A DNA stretch of 12,500 bases, taken from Methanobacterium sp. BAmetb5 (lineage in GTDB: Archaea; Methanobacteriota; Methanobacteria; Methanobacteriales; Methanobacteriaceae). Location of the stretch: positions 982,501 to 995,000 of the forward strand of contig NZ_CP022706.1 of the NCBI RefSeq assembly GCF_003491305.1. Direction: 5' to 3'. The notes under the pieces are model-generated. The model had not been told where the DNA came from and ran no database searches. It saw only the letters and a program-made list of their open reading frames with translations. The translations under genes were made by a program, and so were the position numbers. Of the stretch, positions 1 to 12,260 are shown one piece after another. Position 1 is the stretch's first letter; the number at the start of each line of letters is the position of its first letter.

Positions 1-2694
1 GAACTTATAAAGAGGGGCATGACCTTCAGGGTAACCCTTTTTAAGGGGATGTTCTGCCTGAAAATCATTCACAATGATGGGTTTTCTTTGGCGTACTGCT
101 TCACCCCAAATACCAGTTTTTTCCAGTTTATAAACCATAGGTTCATCAGTAATACTGCACTCTTTCATCACCCCCTTGGACCATGTATTAAGAATTAACT
201 CCTTTTTATCTTCAAAGTAGTGGAATATATATCCTATTTTACTCCCAGTTAATCCAATGGCCTCTTCAAGAGCATAATCCAGGAAATCCTGAACTGATTC
301 AGCCCGATACTGGAGTATCCTTACTAAACTTCTTAAACGATTTTGATTCTTCTCCAGTTCTTCCTCATACTGCTTTACCTCGGTCATATCATCATAAACT
401 GCCACTATATCGCCAGATGGTAGTTTGTATATGTAATTTTCCCTCCAGCCCCGGATTCGTTCATCCTTATAAATGGAAACTGGATGTTTTTCTGGTTTTC
501 CTGTCTTCCAAACCCTCTGCAATACTTCAAATAATCCAAATTCCTTAACTGCCGGAAAAATCTCAGTTACTCTACGGCCAATAACATCTCCCCTTTTGAT
601 ATCTTCAATATCTTCGGCAGCATTATTGAAATCTTTAAAAACAAAGTTTGAACCATTGTCAATGGCATCGTAGACCGCCACTGCACTTTTAATATTATCA
701 AATATGGCCCGGTATTTACTTTCAGAACTTGCCAAATTCTTCTCAGCCAGTATAACTTCAGTTATATCTTGATTTACACCCCTGGTTCCTATTTTATGAT
801 CATTTTCATCCAGTAAGACTCTAATTCGCACTATTATGTATCTTTTCTCCCCATCGGCACGTATTATGCTGTGTTGGATGGTGCTGGAAAAATTAGGGTC
901 ATCAGTTTCCAGGGCCTTAGCCACTTCCTCTTCCACCAACCCTCGTTCCTCCGGAGGTACGAAACGTTCCCCATATTCCTGGGAGGACATTTTATAACCT
1001 CCTTCTTTCTGTGCACTGGTACCATAAAGGGAATAAAACCGATCATCAAAAGTGAACAAGTCACTCTCTGTATCATATTCCCAGTAAACCAGTTTGGCCA
1101 TACCCATACCCATCATCAAACGTTCTTCACTCTCTTTGAGTCTGATTTCCACCATTTTTTGATGAGTTATATCCACCAAAATAGTTAATACTGCTGGTTT
1201 ACTCCCGTAAATGATTTTACCTGCAGAAAGAACAACATAACGAGTTTTTCCCAATTTAGTAATAAACCTAACTTCATATTTTTTAGGGACCCTTTCTCCT
1301 CTTAACCCAGCAGCACCCCTGCTTTTTAACAACTCATGGTCATCCGGATGGAAGAATTCCCAAAAATTCCTGCTGTAAAATTCTTCTTTACTGTATCCAC
1401 TTATTTTTGCAGCAAATTCATTGACATACACTATTTTATCATCCTGGTAAACGACAATAGCCACGGGGGCATTATCAGATAAGACACGGAACTTTTCTTC
1501 ACTCTCCTTCAAGGCTAATTCAGTCATTTTACGGGGTGTGATATCTTCCAATGTTTCCAAAGCCCCAATGATGGTACCTTCCGAATCTTTGAGAGGTGCC
1601 GCAGCAAAATGTAACCATTTCCCAGTTTCTCCCAGGGACGGGAAGAAGTCTTCAACTTCAAAGACTCCTTTTAAATGATCCGACTTAACATATTTACCAG
1701 AATACCATTTATCCCGTGTTAAAACATCCGATTCCAATATTATATCCGCTAAACAGGGCCTTTTTTCATCATAAAAAGCTTTCCAGTGATTACGAGTTCC
1801 CATAATTTCTTCAGAGGGAATTCCACTGTAATCCGCCATGGCCTGATTCCAGTGGATAACTTGGTGATTTTTATCAATAACAAATTGTAAGACTGGAGAA
1901 CTTTCAATGATGTCATTTAATTGAATTTTACTATCTTTAAGTTGTTTTTCAACTTTTTTATGATGAGTGATGTCGGTAAAAATGGTAAATGAACCATCGA
2001 AACTTCCCGGGTCATCTTCTAAGGGGGTGACTGCCACCAGGGTGAAAACCTCTGAACCATCTTTGTGTCTGAGGCGTAGCTCGTAATTCTTTGAACCTCC
2101 TTCCATACTAGTTTTCATCTGTTTTTCATAAACCGGGATATCTTCGTCAAACATGAAAGTGGTCACTGGTTTTCCCAGAATTTCTCGGGCATTGTATCCC
2201 AAAATTTCCGCCATTTTTGGGTTAACATAGTTTATATTAAAATTAGCATCTGTACCCCATATCCCCTCATTAGCAGCCTCAACTATAGATTTATAACGTT
2301 TTTCACTTTTTTTTAACTTTTTTTCCATCTTATTTTTATAAAGAGCGAGCTCAATAGCATGTTTAAGTTCAAAAGGATCATAAGGTTTAATTAAATAACC
2401 ATAAGGAGTTATACGTTTAGCTTTTTGTACTGTTGCATCTTCAGAATGAGCTGTTAAAAAAATTAGGGGTATGTCCAGTTTTTTAATTTGTGTTGCTGCT
2501 TCAATACCATCTATCTCCCCTTTCAATACTATATCCATCAAAATAAGGTCTGGCATTTCCTTTTTTGCAATTTTTACAGCCTCTTCTCCGCGAGAAGCAG
2601 TGAAAGGAACAGCATAGCCAAAAGATTTTAAGGTACGCTTAATATCCATGGATTCTATGGCATCGTCCTCCACCAGGAGAATTTTCTCTTTCAC
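1..2694 (-). CDS. REC-PAS(x5)-GAF sensor protein, probable histidine kinase (C-terminus outside window)
   Basis: The protein is open to the left edge (898 residues seen). Residues 3-118 are a receiver: acidic pocket E9-D10-D11, phosphoacceptor D54 in LILMDIV, T81, and K103 followed by P104. A basic helical linker (about 119-130) leads to five PAS-type domains near 129-243, 254-387, 398-511, 520-640 and 645-769. Four of them end in the DIT signature (DITHHKK, DITPRKM, DITHQKM, DITEV) and the fifth in DMTEV. A GAF-like domain starts near 789 and runs off the edge. No membrane segment is seen, so it is probably cytosolic. PAS proteins of this build in methanogens usually end in a HisKA/HATPase transmitter, but that part is not visible. 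The start is uncertain: GTG 2694 or the adjacent in-frame TTG 2697 both lie behind GAGGGGTG; GTG 2706 falls inside that ribosome site. It is transcribed away from the 2857 gene. Confidence 0.9.
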   Translation of the reverse strand, partial: MKEKILLVEDDAIESMDIKRTLKSFGYAVPFTASRGEEAVKIAKKEMPDLILMDIVLKGEIDGIEAATQIKKLDIPLIFLTAHSEDATVQKAKRITPYGYLIKPYDPFELKHAIELALYKNKMEKKLKKSEKRYKSIVEAANEGIWGTDANFNINYVNPKMAEILGYNAREILGKPVTTFMFDEDIPVYEKQMKTSMEGGSKNYELRLRHKDGSEVFTLVAVTPLEDDPGSFDGSFTIFTDITHHKKVEKQLKDSKIQLNDIIESSPVLQFVIDKNHQVIHWNQAMADYSGIPSEEIMGTRNHWKAFYDEKRPCLADIILESDVLTRDKWYSGKYVKSDHLKGVFEVEDFFPSLGETGKWLHFAAAPLKDSEGTIIGALETLEDITPRKMTELALKESEEKFRVLSDNAPVAIVVYQDDKIVYVNEFAAKISGYSKEEFYSRNFWEFFHPDDHELLKSRGAAGLRGERVPKKYEVRFITKLGKTRYVVLSAGKIIYGSKPAVLTILVDITHQKMVEIRLKESEERLMMGMGMAKLVYWEYDTESDLFTFDDRFYSLYGTSAQKEGGYKMSSQEYGERFVPPEERGLVEEEVAKALETDDPNFSSTIQHSIIRADGEKRYIIVRIRVLLDENDHKIGTRGVNQDITEVILAEKNLASSESKYRAIFDNIKSAVAVYDAIDNGSNFVFKDFNNAAEDIEDIKRGDVIGRRVTEIFPAVKEFGLFEVLQRVWKTGKPEKHPVSIYKDERIRGWRENYIYKLPSGDIVAVYDDMTEVKQYEEELEKNQNRLRSLVRILQYRAESVQDFLDYALEEAIGLTGSKIGYIFHYFEDKKELILNTWSKGVMKECSITDEPMVYKLEKTGIWGEAVRQRKPIIVNDFQAEHPLKKGYPEGHAPLYKF

Positions 2695-2727
2695 CAAGTA
2701 AAGCACCCCTCTCAGTAATTCTCAATC

Positions 2728-2750
2728 TATTACACCTAGTACGGGTAATA
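2728..2750. promoter_or_regulatory. 23-bp imperfect dyad in front of the sensor gene
   Basis: The arms are TATTAC and GTAATA. Nine of eleven symmetric pairs match around a centre at 2739. It lies 34-56 bp upstream of the sensor start. A T/A-rich TATA candidate (minus strand ATAAAATAAAATAAAA, about 2762-2777) sits just above it, which would put the transcription start inside the dyad. That placement fits a repressor site. No binding protein is identified. Confidence 0.4.
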
Positions 2751-2825
2751 CTATGTTGATTCTTTTATTTTATTTTATGTAGCATCAATTAACCCCAAGA
2801 ATGGTGCATCCTAAAAGTATTTCCC

Positions 2826-2847
2826 TCATATAATACAAATATATACA
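2826..2847 (+). promoter_or_regulatory. Probable TATA region of the 2857 gene
   Basis: CATATAATACAAATATATAC lies just upstream of the ATG at 2857, and GTGAT at 2849-2853 can pair with the 16S rRNA end. The TATA match is close to the start codon, so the leader must be very short or absent. The exact element is uncertain. Confidence 0.35.
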
Positions 2848-2856
2848 AGTGATAAT

Positions 2857-3372
2857 ATGGAAAGGCAAAACCTGATTTTAGCGGCTGTGGTTATATTAGT
2901 GGTAGTATTGGCCTTTGTTTTTGCTATGAGCCTATATGGAAATAACAGTTTCCAGAAGGGCCAGATGAGCTTTCAATATCCTAATGCATGGGCACAAGAT
3001 CATGTTATAGGGAACTTCAGTCAGAACACCATCTACTCCGAAGTTACATTAAAATATACCACAGGAGTGACTGGCCAGGATGCTTCTGCTTTCATAATAG
3101 TCAGTATGCAGCCCAAACCCCAGGGTTTAATCAGTGCACCCAATGCCACCTCTCTAATCACCAACACCAGCAATTCATCAGCAGTCAACGTAGGGGTTTC
3201 CAACCTCGCTGCCATCCAGATGGGAAGTTACAGCCAGAACACAGCCCAAAAAACAACCATCATTGAAAAAAATAATTACTACTACACCATTGAATACATT
3301 TGCAGCCCTATTACCCTGAACCAGACAGAAGAAGCTTATAAACAGATTTTACAGACATTAAAAATAGTTTAA
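2857..3372 (+). CDS. Membrane-anchored extracytoplasmic PsbP-like protein
   Basis: 171 residues. After a short MERQN start there is one hydrophobic segment at about 6-27. It has no clear cleavage site, so it reads as an N-terminal anchor with the rest outside the cell. The exported part begins with GQMSFQYPNAW (36-45), which resembles the start of PsbP-related domains in methanogens ('G..F.YP..W'), and ends with the helical YKQILQTLKIV. It carries six N-x-S/T sequons (N29, N53, N96, N103, N106, N155), fitting a glycosylated surface protein. A single Cys is at 149. ATG 2857 is preceded by GTGAT, three bases away. It is monocistronic: divergent from the sensor gene and closed by strong T-runs. 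The function is unknown; the PsbP-like call rests on the short N-terminal motif and the overall build only. Confidence 0.72.
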   Translation: MERQNLILAAVVILVVVLAFVFAMSLYGNNSFQKGQMSFQYPNAWAQDHVIGNFSQNTIYSEVTLKYTTGVTGQDASAFIIVSMQPKPQGLISAPNATSLITNTSNSSAVNVGVSNLAAIQMGSYSQNTAQKTTIIEKNNYYYTIEYICSPITLNQTEEAYKQILQTLKIV

Positions 3373-3381
3373 ACCTGCTTC

Positions 3382-3410
3382 TTTTTTTAATTTTTTTTTA
3401 ATTTTTTATT
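3382..3410 (+). terminator. Poly-T terminator of the 2857 gene
   Basis: Three successive T-runs (7, 9 and 6 Ts broken by AA) begin 10 bases after the stop. Runs of this kind end transcription in archaea without needing a hairpin. Confidence 0.7.
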
Positions 3411-3472
3411 AGGTCACCTTAAAAAATGATTTAAAAAAATCTTTAATAGGGCGACCGCTGAATAGGATAGAA

Positions 3473-3481
3473 TAAAAAAAA
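3473..3481 (-). terminator. T-run downstream of the VWA gene
   Basis: An uninterrupted A-run on the plus strand gives a T-run on the minus strand about 40 bases past the VWA stop. A second such run lies at about 3433-3440. Together they are the likely 3' end of the chelatase transcript, facing the terminator of the convergent 2857 gene. Confidence 0.5.
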
Positions 3482-3518
3482 TGTCAATAAAAGATATTTA
3501 AATCGGATTGCACCGGAT

Positions 3519-4373
<855 letters not shown>

Positions 4374-4396
4374 ACCCCTCTTTTTCTGTTCAATTT

Positions 4397-5452
<1,056 letters not shown>

Positions 5453-5461
5453 TAGTCTCAC

Positions 5462-5793
<332 letters not shown>

Positions 5794-5813
5794 ACGCAAG
5801 CAGAGTATTATAC

Positions 5814-6293
<480 letters not shown>

Positions 6294-6511
6294 TTTTAAG
6301 CTATGAAAAATTAGGGATTACTTAATAAGCAGTTTATATATAGGATGATAAATAAATGATAATTACTTAAATTTTTTCGATTTACCATATTTTTTCAGGT
6401 ATGATACTAAAAAAATTCTCCAATTAAAGATATGTTCCTATAACCAATGAGGTTATGTACGATTCTTTAAAGCCTAAATAAAAAGCCTAATATGAATATT
6501 AGAGGATAAAA
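6294..6511 (+). promoter_or_regulatory. Leader/promoter region of the DUF116 gene with a 6-bp inverted repeat
   Basis: No gene is seen. T-runs at 6372-6377 and 6391-6396 may end the upstream transcript. A perfect inverted repeat ATAACC-AATGA-GGTTAT lies at 6440-6456, and AGCCTAA is repeated at 6471-6477 and 6484-6490. TATA candidates are TTTATATATA (about 6332-6341), TTCTTTAAA (6463-6471) and AAATAAAAA (6476-6484). GAGGAT at 6502-6507 is the ribosome site for ATG 6512. Confidence 0.4.
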
Positions 6512-7213
<702 letters not shown>

Positions 7214-7217
7214 ACCC

Positions 7218-7259
7218 TTTTTTAAATACATCAAGCTAAACTTTTTTTTACATATTTTT
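7218..7259 (+). terminator. Serial T-runs after the DUF116 gene
   Basis: T6 (7218-7223), T8 (7242-7249) and T5 (7255-7259) follow the stop within 46 bases. This is the usual archaeal termination pattern. Confidence 0.6.
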
Positions 7260-7283
7260 AAATCTGACTCTCTAAATCTACCG

Positions 7284-7355
7284 CTTTAAAGTTACCTCCT
7301 TTAAAGCTACCTTCTGGCGAATAAGTTACAATTCCAAAGTTACTTCACAAGTTAC
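7284..7355. repeat. Cluster of five AAGYTAC heptamer repeats
   Basis: AAGTTAC or AAGCTAC begins at 7289, 7304, 7323, 7337 and 7349. The first two sit in near-identical 15-bp units (CTTTAAAGTTACCTC / CTTTAAAGCTACCTT). The third and fifth share AAGTTACAATTCC. The cluster lies between the ends of two convergent genes. Confidence 0.6.
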
Positions 7356-7375
7356 AATTCCCAGTATAAAATCCA

Positions 7376-8059
7376 TTAAGGTGCAAAGACATTCCAGAGA
7401 CCATGGAACAATATTGAAGCATATGATTTACCAGTTTTAAGACGTAAATATCCGACTATCAACCCTAAAACCAATCCAATTCCCAATTTTGAAACCATTA
7501 TCCAGGGGATATTAGTGGGGGCCAGTGGATGAAGGATTAAAACATCCAGATATCCCAGGTGCCATACCATGAAAAGTAAAGTCACTGTACCAAGGGTCAG
7601 AGTAGGGGAATGGACCATTCCCGAGGATTGTGATATCTTACCCCAGATATAACCCCTGAAGAGGAGCTCTTCAAACAGGGGTGTGATGAGACCAAACACC
7701 AGGCCCAGGATAAGGATCTGGAGCTCCCACCCAAAGGTGTAGGGAATGATTATCAAGGTTATCAGGACCAGTAAGGCCAACCCATAGAAAATCCGGGTTC
7801 GCAGAACCATATCATCCTGATTTAAACCGATATCTTTTAATGAGGGCCTGAAATATAAAAGAAGGATTATTCCCACAAGCAGGTAATCCAGTCCATTGAT
7901 CATCTGGAAGAGGGTAATGTTATCCCCGGGATTAACCACCCACCACAGACTTCCAAAGATAGCCGCCCGGAACAATTGTATCAAAGCCAAGGCCACGACA
8001 ATCTTCAGGACCAGTTTTAAATAGTCATTCCTATCTTTATACGAGTTGAAAAGTTTCAT
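7376..8059 (-). CDS. CPBP-family (CAAX-type) intramembrane metalloprotease
   Basis: 227 residues, strongly hydrophobic, with about six to seven membrane segments starting after a short polar N-terminus. The three family motifs are complete: EELLFRG (E130, E131, R135), FMVWH (F163-x3-H167) and HGLWN (H219-x3-N223). E130, H167 and H219 are the expected metal or catalytic residues. Members cleave peptides in the membrane; eukaryotic Rce1 trims prenylated CAAX proteins, and bacterial members are often linked to bacteriocin self-immunity. The archaeal substrate is unknown. ATG 8059 has AGGAG five bases upstream. It is last in the minus-strand run with the XRE and DUF2178 genes. The 152-base gap before it holds no minus-strand T-run, so read-through from the regulator is possible, although the gap could also hold its own promoter. 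Confidence 0.9.
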   Translation of the reverse strand: MKLFNSYKDRNDYLKLVLKIVVALALIQLFRAAIFGSLWWVVNPGDNITLFQMINGLDYLLVGIILLLYFRPSLKDIGLNQDDMVLRTRIFYGLALLVLITLIIIPYTFGWELQILILGLVFGLITPLFEELLFRGYIWGKISQSSGMVHSPTLTLGTVTLLFMVWHLGYLDVLILHPLAPTNIPWIMVSKLGIGLVLGLIVGYLRLKTGKSYASILFHGLWNVFAP

Positions 8060-8211
8060 TTAAGCTCCTGTTATCCCGATTATTATCCTTTAAATTATTT
8101 TTATCCACAAGGTATATTTTGGTAATACTTTTGTAATATTATTGTGAATTTATTATTTTTTATAACCATTCCCCGCAATTTATTCTTTGTATTGCCCTTC
8201 CCTTTGCAGTT

Positions 8212-8433
<222 letters not shown>

Positions 8434-8481
8434 TTATCAAATCGCTATTAAATGACCATAAATAAGTCATAAAAAGCTATT

Positions 8482-8862
8482 TTAACCATATTTTTTATTG
8501 TAATACCAGTAGGTTCCAGTATAGAGGATAACCAGCAATCCCGATGCATCACACAGGGTGATCCCGGCCTGGGTGTACTGGGGGAAAACATTCTTCAGTG
8601 CCAGTACAACTATGCCCACAGCGGTTATCACCACGAGAAACAGGATCATGGCCATCCGGGACGCATCACCTGCAATTACCTTTGTTCTCTCATCTTCAGT
8701 TACTTCATCCAGTTTTCTGCGCAGGAAAATGGATAACACTATTCCCAGACCAAAAGATAGTCCTGCCAGTACCAGACTCCCCAGGGAGACACCCAGGGCA
8801 ACTGTGGAGGCCACGAAAATGATGATCAGCACACGGAAAAACTGGTAATTTTTTCGGTTCAT
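8482..8862 (-). CDS. DUF2178 family membrane protein (second copy)
   Basis: 126 residues with four predicted membrane segments (about 10-28, 30-47, 70-89, 100-117). Between the second and third lies the family signature: DEVTEDERT (52-60) and ASRM (67-70). NVFPQYT follows the third segment and the protein ends in YWYYNKKYG. GGAGTGA lies three to four bases before ATG 8862. It is a clear paralog of the 9348 gene, which also has DERT, NVYPQYT and a WYY-KY end. DUF2178 proteins are small membrane proteins of unknown function, often beside small XRE regulators. It probably shares a transcript with its neighbours (75 bases to the upstream gene, 72 to the XRE gene). GGTTTTATAACC at 8874-8885 looks like a TATA or operator element but lies too close to the start for a normal promoter. 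Confidence 0.88.
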   Translation of the reverse strand: MNRKNYQFFRVLIIIFVASTVALGVSLGSLVLAGLSFGLGIVLSIFLRRKLDEVTEDERTKVIAGDASRMAMILFLVVITAVGIVVLALKNVFPQYTQAGITLCDASGLLVILYTGTYWYYNKKYG

Positions 8863-8937
8863 AAATTCACTCCGGTTTTATAACCTTTAAATTCATTTTT
8901 CATTTATTTCACTCAGCAAACTTTGCATATCTCCATT

Positions 8938-9348
<411 letters not shown>

Positions 9349-9355
9349 AACTTAC

Positions 9356-9413
<58 letters not shown>

Positions 9414-9590
9414 GGTTTACATATGTAGGGAAGTATAGGGATAAAAAGAAAAGTATTCACTTAGAAAATCCATTTTCAAAACAGTTTGGCAGAAAAATTA
9501 TTTTTAGCAACAATTAAAGAAAAATAAAGAATTTAACAGCTCTAAAAACAGATAATAAATTTCTAAAAATCTTTACTTTAAAAATATTCC

Positions 9591-9624
9591 AAACTAGTAG
9601 GGATAATATTTAAAACTAGTAGGG
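9591..9624. repeat. 12-bp direct repeat AAACTAGTAGGG, two copies
   Basis: The copies are exact and start 22 bases apart, about two helical turns, so both face the same side of the DNA. This suits a protein-binding site. It is not next to any obvious promoter. Confidence 0.55.
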
Positions 9625-9670
9625 CTTATTCTGGAAAGAAATAATATTGATTTAAAAGATTAGGAAAAAC

Positions 9671-9721
9671 GGATAAAAAAAAGGATAAGGAAAAAGGATA
9701 AGGAAAAAGGATAAGGAAAAA
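9671..9721 (-). repeat. Tandem 13-bp repeat (3 perfect + 1 degenerate copy), possible serial terminator
   Basis: GGATAAGGAAAAA occurs exactly at 9683-9695, 9696-9708 and 9709-9721, preceded by a degenerate copy GGATAAAAAAAA at 9671-9682. On the minus strand each unit reads TTTTTCCTTATCC, so transcripts leaving the receiver gene at 9777 meet T5 four times in about 50 bases. It is thus both a mini-tandem array and a probable terminator. Confidence 0.7.
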
Positions 9722-9776
9722 ATTAGAAAAAGATATAGAAGTAAAAATTGATTGAGAAAAAATATAAAAGTAAAAT

Positions 9777-10253
<477 letters not shown>

Positions 10254-10272
10254 AACGTTCCCTCTTAAGACA

Positions 10273-10332
10273 ACACCATTCATTACTGTTCATAATTGGT
10301 GTCAGGGTATTTCTTTGTGCTTTGTTTATATT
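10273..10332 (-). promoter_or_regulatory. Promoter and 5' hairpin of the receiver gene
   Basis: A minus-strand TATA candidate, AATATAAACA, lies at about 10332-10323. It would start transcription near 10302. ACACCA (10273-10278) and TGGTGT (10297-10302) are perfect inverted arms that could fold at the very 5' end of the leader. Confidence 0.35.
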
Positions 10333-10582
10333 ATTAATCCATGAATTATATTAATTATTCGTTGTTGAGAATTATTCTTATGTTCGGTTAGTATGTTCCT
10401 GGATTTACTTAATATTGTGAACGAATTCTGGTGAATATTAATACAACGAAAATTAAATTCAAAGTTATATTTGTCAATCCTATAAATTATTAATTTCGAT
10501 TAATACCGGGGCAATAAATTTTCAAGAGAATGCATACTATCCAACCCCTCATCTGGACACAAAAAACCAGTGCCAAGGGTTA
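10333..10582. promoter_or_regulatory. Divergent intergenic region before the hydrolase gene
   Basis: No large gene is seen. Inverted arms are TTAATATT/AATATTAA (10409-10416, 10434-10441) and TTCGTTGT/ACAACGAA (10358-10365, 10443-10450). A compact hairpin-like dyad TATTAAT-TTCG-ATTAATA is at 10488-10505. TATAAATT (10481-10488) is the best plus-strand TATA box, giving a start near 10511 and a leader of about 130 bases. In that leader AACCC (10543-10547) could pair with GGGTT (10577-10581), and CTGG (10553-10556) with CCAG (10567-10570). Confidence 0.4.
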
Positions 10583-10645
10583 ATGGCTAGACTAAGAAAA
10601 ATTTCACATCCTTTAAACTTTAGAGGGCAAGGTTTTGAAAGATGA
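10583..10645 (+). CDS. Possible 20-codon leader ORF overlapping the hydrolase start
   Basis: ATG 10583 follows AAGGG (10575-10579), three bases away, and encodes a basic 20-residue peptide beginning MARLRKISHP. Its TGA (10643-10645) overlaps the hydrolase ATG (10642-10644) as ATGA, the classic form for translational coupling. Both the ribosome site and the overlap could be chance in so short an ORF. A competing view is a leaderless hydrolase mRNA from a TATA-like CTTTAAACTTT at about 10611-10621. Confidence 0.25.
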   Translation: MARLRKISHPLNFRGQGFER

Positions 10646-11526
10646 ACCAAAACGTTGACGACCTGCTTAAAATCATTGGAAAACAGTTCAACCCCACGAA
10701 AGGTGGACTGGATAATAATACAGAACACTTTAATGAATTTTTTTTATCTTTCAGTTCCCATGGCCCCCTAAAAATCACTTCAGAACCAGATGCTCCCGTC
10801 CCTTCCTACTGGATGGTGACCCCCCATAGCAGCACTCGAAAGGTTGTTCTGTTCCTTCACGGTGGAGTGCTCAACCGGGGATCCACCCGTGGACATCAGG
10901 ATCTCTGCCAGAGAATATCCAAATACACTGGTTTTTCCATTTTCAGTGTTGATTACCACCTACCACCAGGTCACCCCTTCCCGGGAGCGGTAAAAGATAG
11001 CGTTGAATCCTATCTCTGGCTGCGCGATGAAGGTTTCAAGGCCCATGAACTGGTTATTGCCGGAATATCATCGGGAGGTACCCTGGCCCTGTCCACCCTG
11101 CTTGCCCTGAAAGAGATGGGGGAAGAATTACCACTGGGAGGGGTCTGCATGTCCCCGGTGGTGGATTTTAAGTTCCCGATAGTTTACAATCACCTGAAAG
11201 ATGTAAAAGACTGGATCAACTACTCCACACTGGAAGATATGCGGGATAGGTACCTGCAGGGACAAAACACTTCCAATGGGCTGGTTTCACCTATATATGG
11301 AGACCTGGAGGGACTGCCACCATTATTGATCCAGGCCGGGAGTCGTGAACTCCTTCTCTGCGATATAAATCGTTTCCGGGATGTGGCAGTTAAGAAAGAG
11401 GTGGAAGTAGACATGGAAGTGTGGCAGGGCATGTTTCATGCCTGGCAACTGTTTTACTCCCACTTGAGAGAAAGTGAAGGATCTTTACGGAGTGTGGGGG
11501 AATTTGTAAAGGGTTTGATCAAATAG
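10642..11526 (+). CDS. Alpha/beta hydrolase (HSL-type esterase/lipase family)
   Basis: 294 residues, cytosolic by the absence of a signal or membrane segment. The HSL-family layout is clear: LFLHGG (70-75) is the oxyanion-hole motif (HGG-type); FSVDYHLPPGHPFPGAVKD (101-119) is the usual region after it; GISSGG (141-146) holds the nucleophile S143; GSRELLLCD (233-241) carries the acid residue, either E236 or D241; and MFHAWQLF gives H266. The family hydrolyses carboxylic esters of short or medium chains; the native substrate is unknown. The immediate ribosome site is weak (GAAAG touching the ATG), and an in-frame TGA lies two codons upstream, so ATG 10642 is the first possible start. It overlaps a possible leader ORF. 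No T-run separates it from the flavoprotein gene 101 bases downstream, though an AT-rich TATA candidate there allows separate transcription. Confidence 0.9.
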   Translation: MNQNVDDLLKIIGKQFNPTKGGLDNNTEHFNEFFLSFSSHGPLKITSEPDAPVPSYWMVTPHSSTRKVVLFLHGGVLNRGSTRGHQDLCQRISKYTGFSIFSVDYHLPPGHPFPGAVKDSVESYLWLRDEGFKAHELVIAGISSGGTLALSTLLALKEMGEELPLGGVCMSPVVDFKFPIVYNHLKDVKDWINYSTLEDMRDRYLQGQNTSNGLVSPIYGDLEGLPPLLIQAGSRELLLCDINRFRDVAVKKEVEVDMEVWQGMFHAWQLFYSHLRESEGSLRSVGEFVKGLIK

Positions 11527-11571
11527 ATGGTGAACTAAAAAATAATTCATCCTAATAAATGTAAAACCATA

Positions 11572-11597
11572 CCATAATAAATAAAATAATAAAAAAT
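11572..11597 (+). promoter_or_regulatory. AT-rich TATA candidate of the flavoprotein gene
   Basis: CATAATAAATAAAATAATAAAAAATC contains several possible TATA boxes 30-55 bases before ATG 11628. The ribosome site GGAGGT follows at 11616-11621. Confidence 0.3.
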
Positions 11598-11627
11598 CTA
11601 AAAAGAATGTCTCTGGAGGTTTAAACC

Positions 11628-12197
<570 letters not shown>

Positions 12198-12198
12198 A

Positions 12199-12219
12199 TA
12201 AATGGCATAAAGCCATTTA
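12199..12219 (+). terminator. 8-bp hairpin directly after the flavoprotein stop codon
   Basis: TAAATGGC-ATAAA-GCCATTTA begins two bases after the TAG. The stem is perfect. No T-run follows, so it may be an RNA processing or stability element rather than a full terminator. Confidence 0.4.
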
Positions 12220-12260
12220 AACCTTGATAATCCTGAAAATAGGTTAGAGGAATACCTAAA

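Noticed and set aside
871..1188. Plus-strand ORFs over the sensor gene (also 473-673)
   Set aside because: The minus strand is open without interruption from 2694 to the window edge and encodes repeated PAS domains, so these are shadows.
8874..8885. GGTTTTATAACC as the promoter of the second DUF2178 gene
   Set aside because: It is only 12-23 bases upstream of the start codon, which would put the transcript start inside the gene and lose the good ribosome site. It may still be a binding site.
9671..9721. A CRISPR array
   Set aside because: The repeats are directly adjacent with no spacers, and the unit is a low-complexity 13-mer.
10254..10283. Ten-residue N-terminal extension of the stand-alone receiver
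   Set aside because: ATG 10283 lacks a ribosome site, whereas ATG 10253 has AGAGGGA at proper spacing and starts right at the receiver fold.
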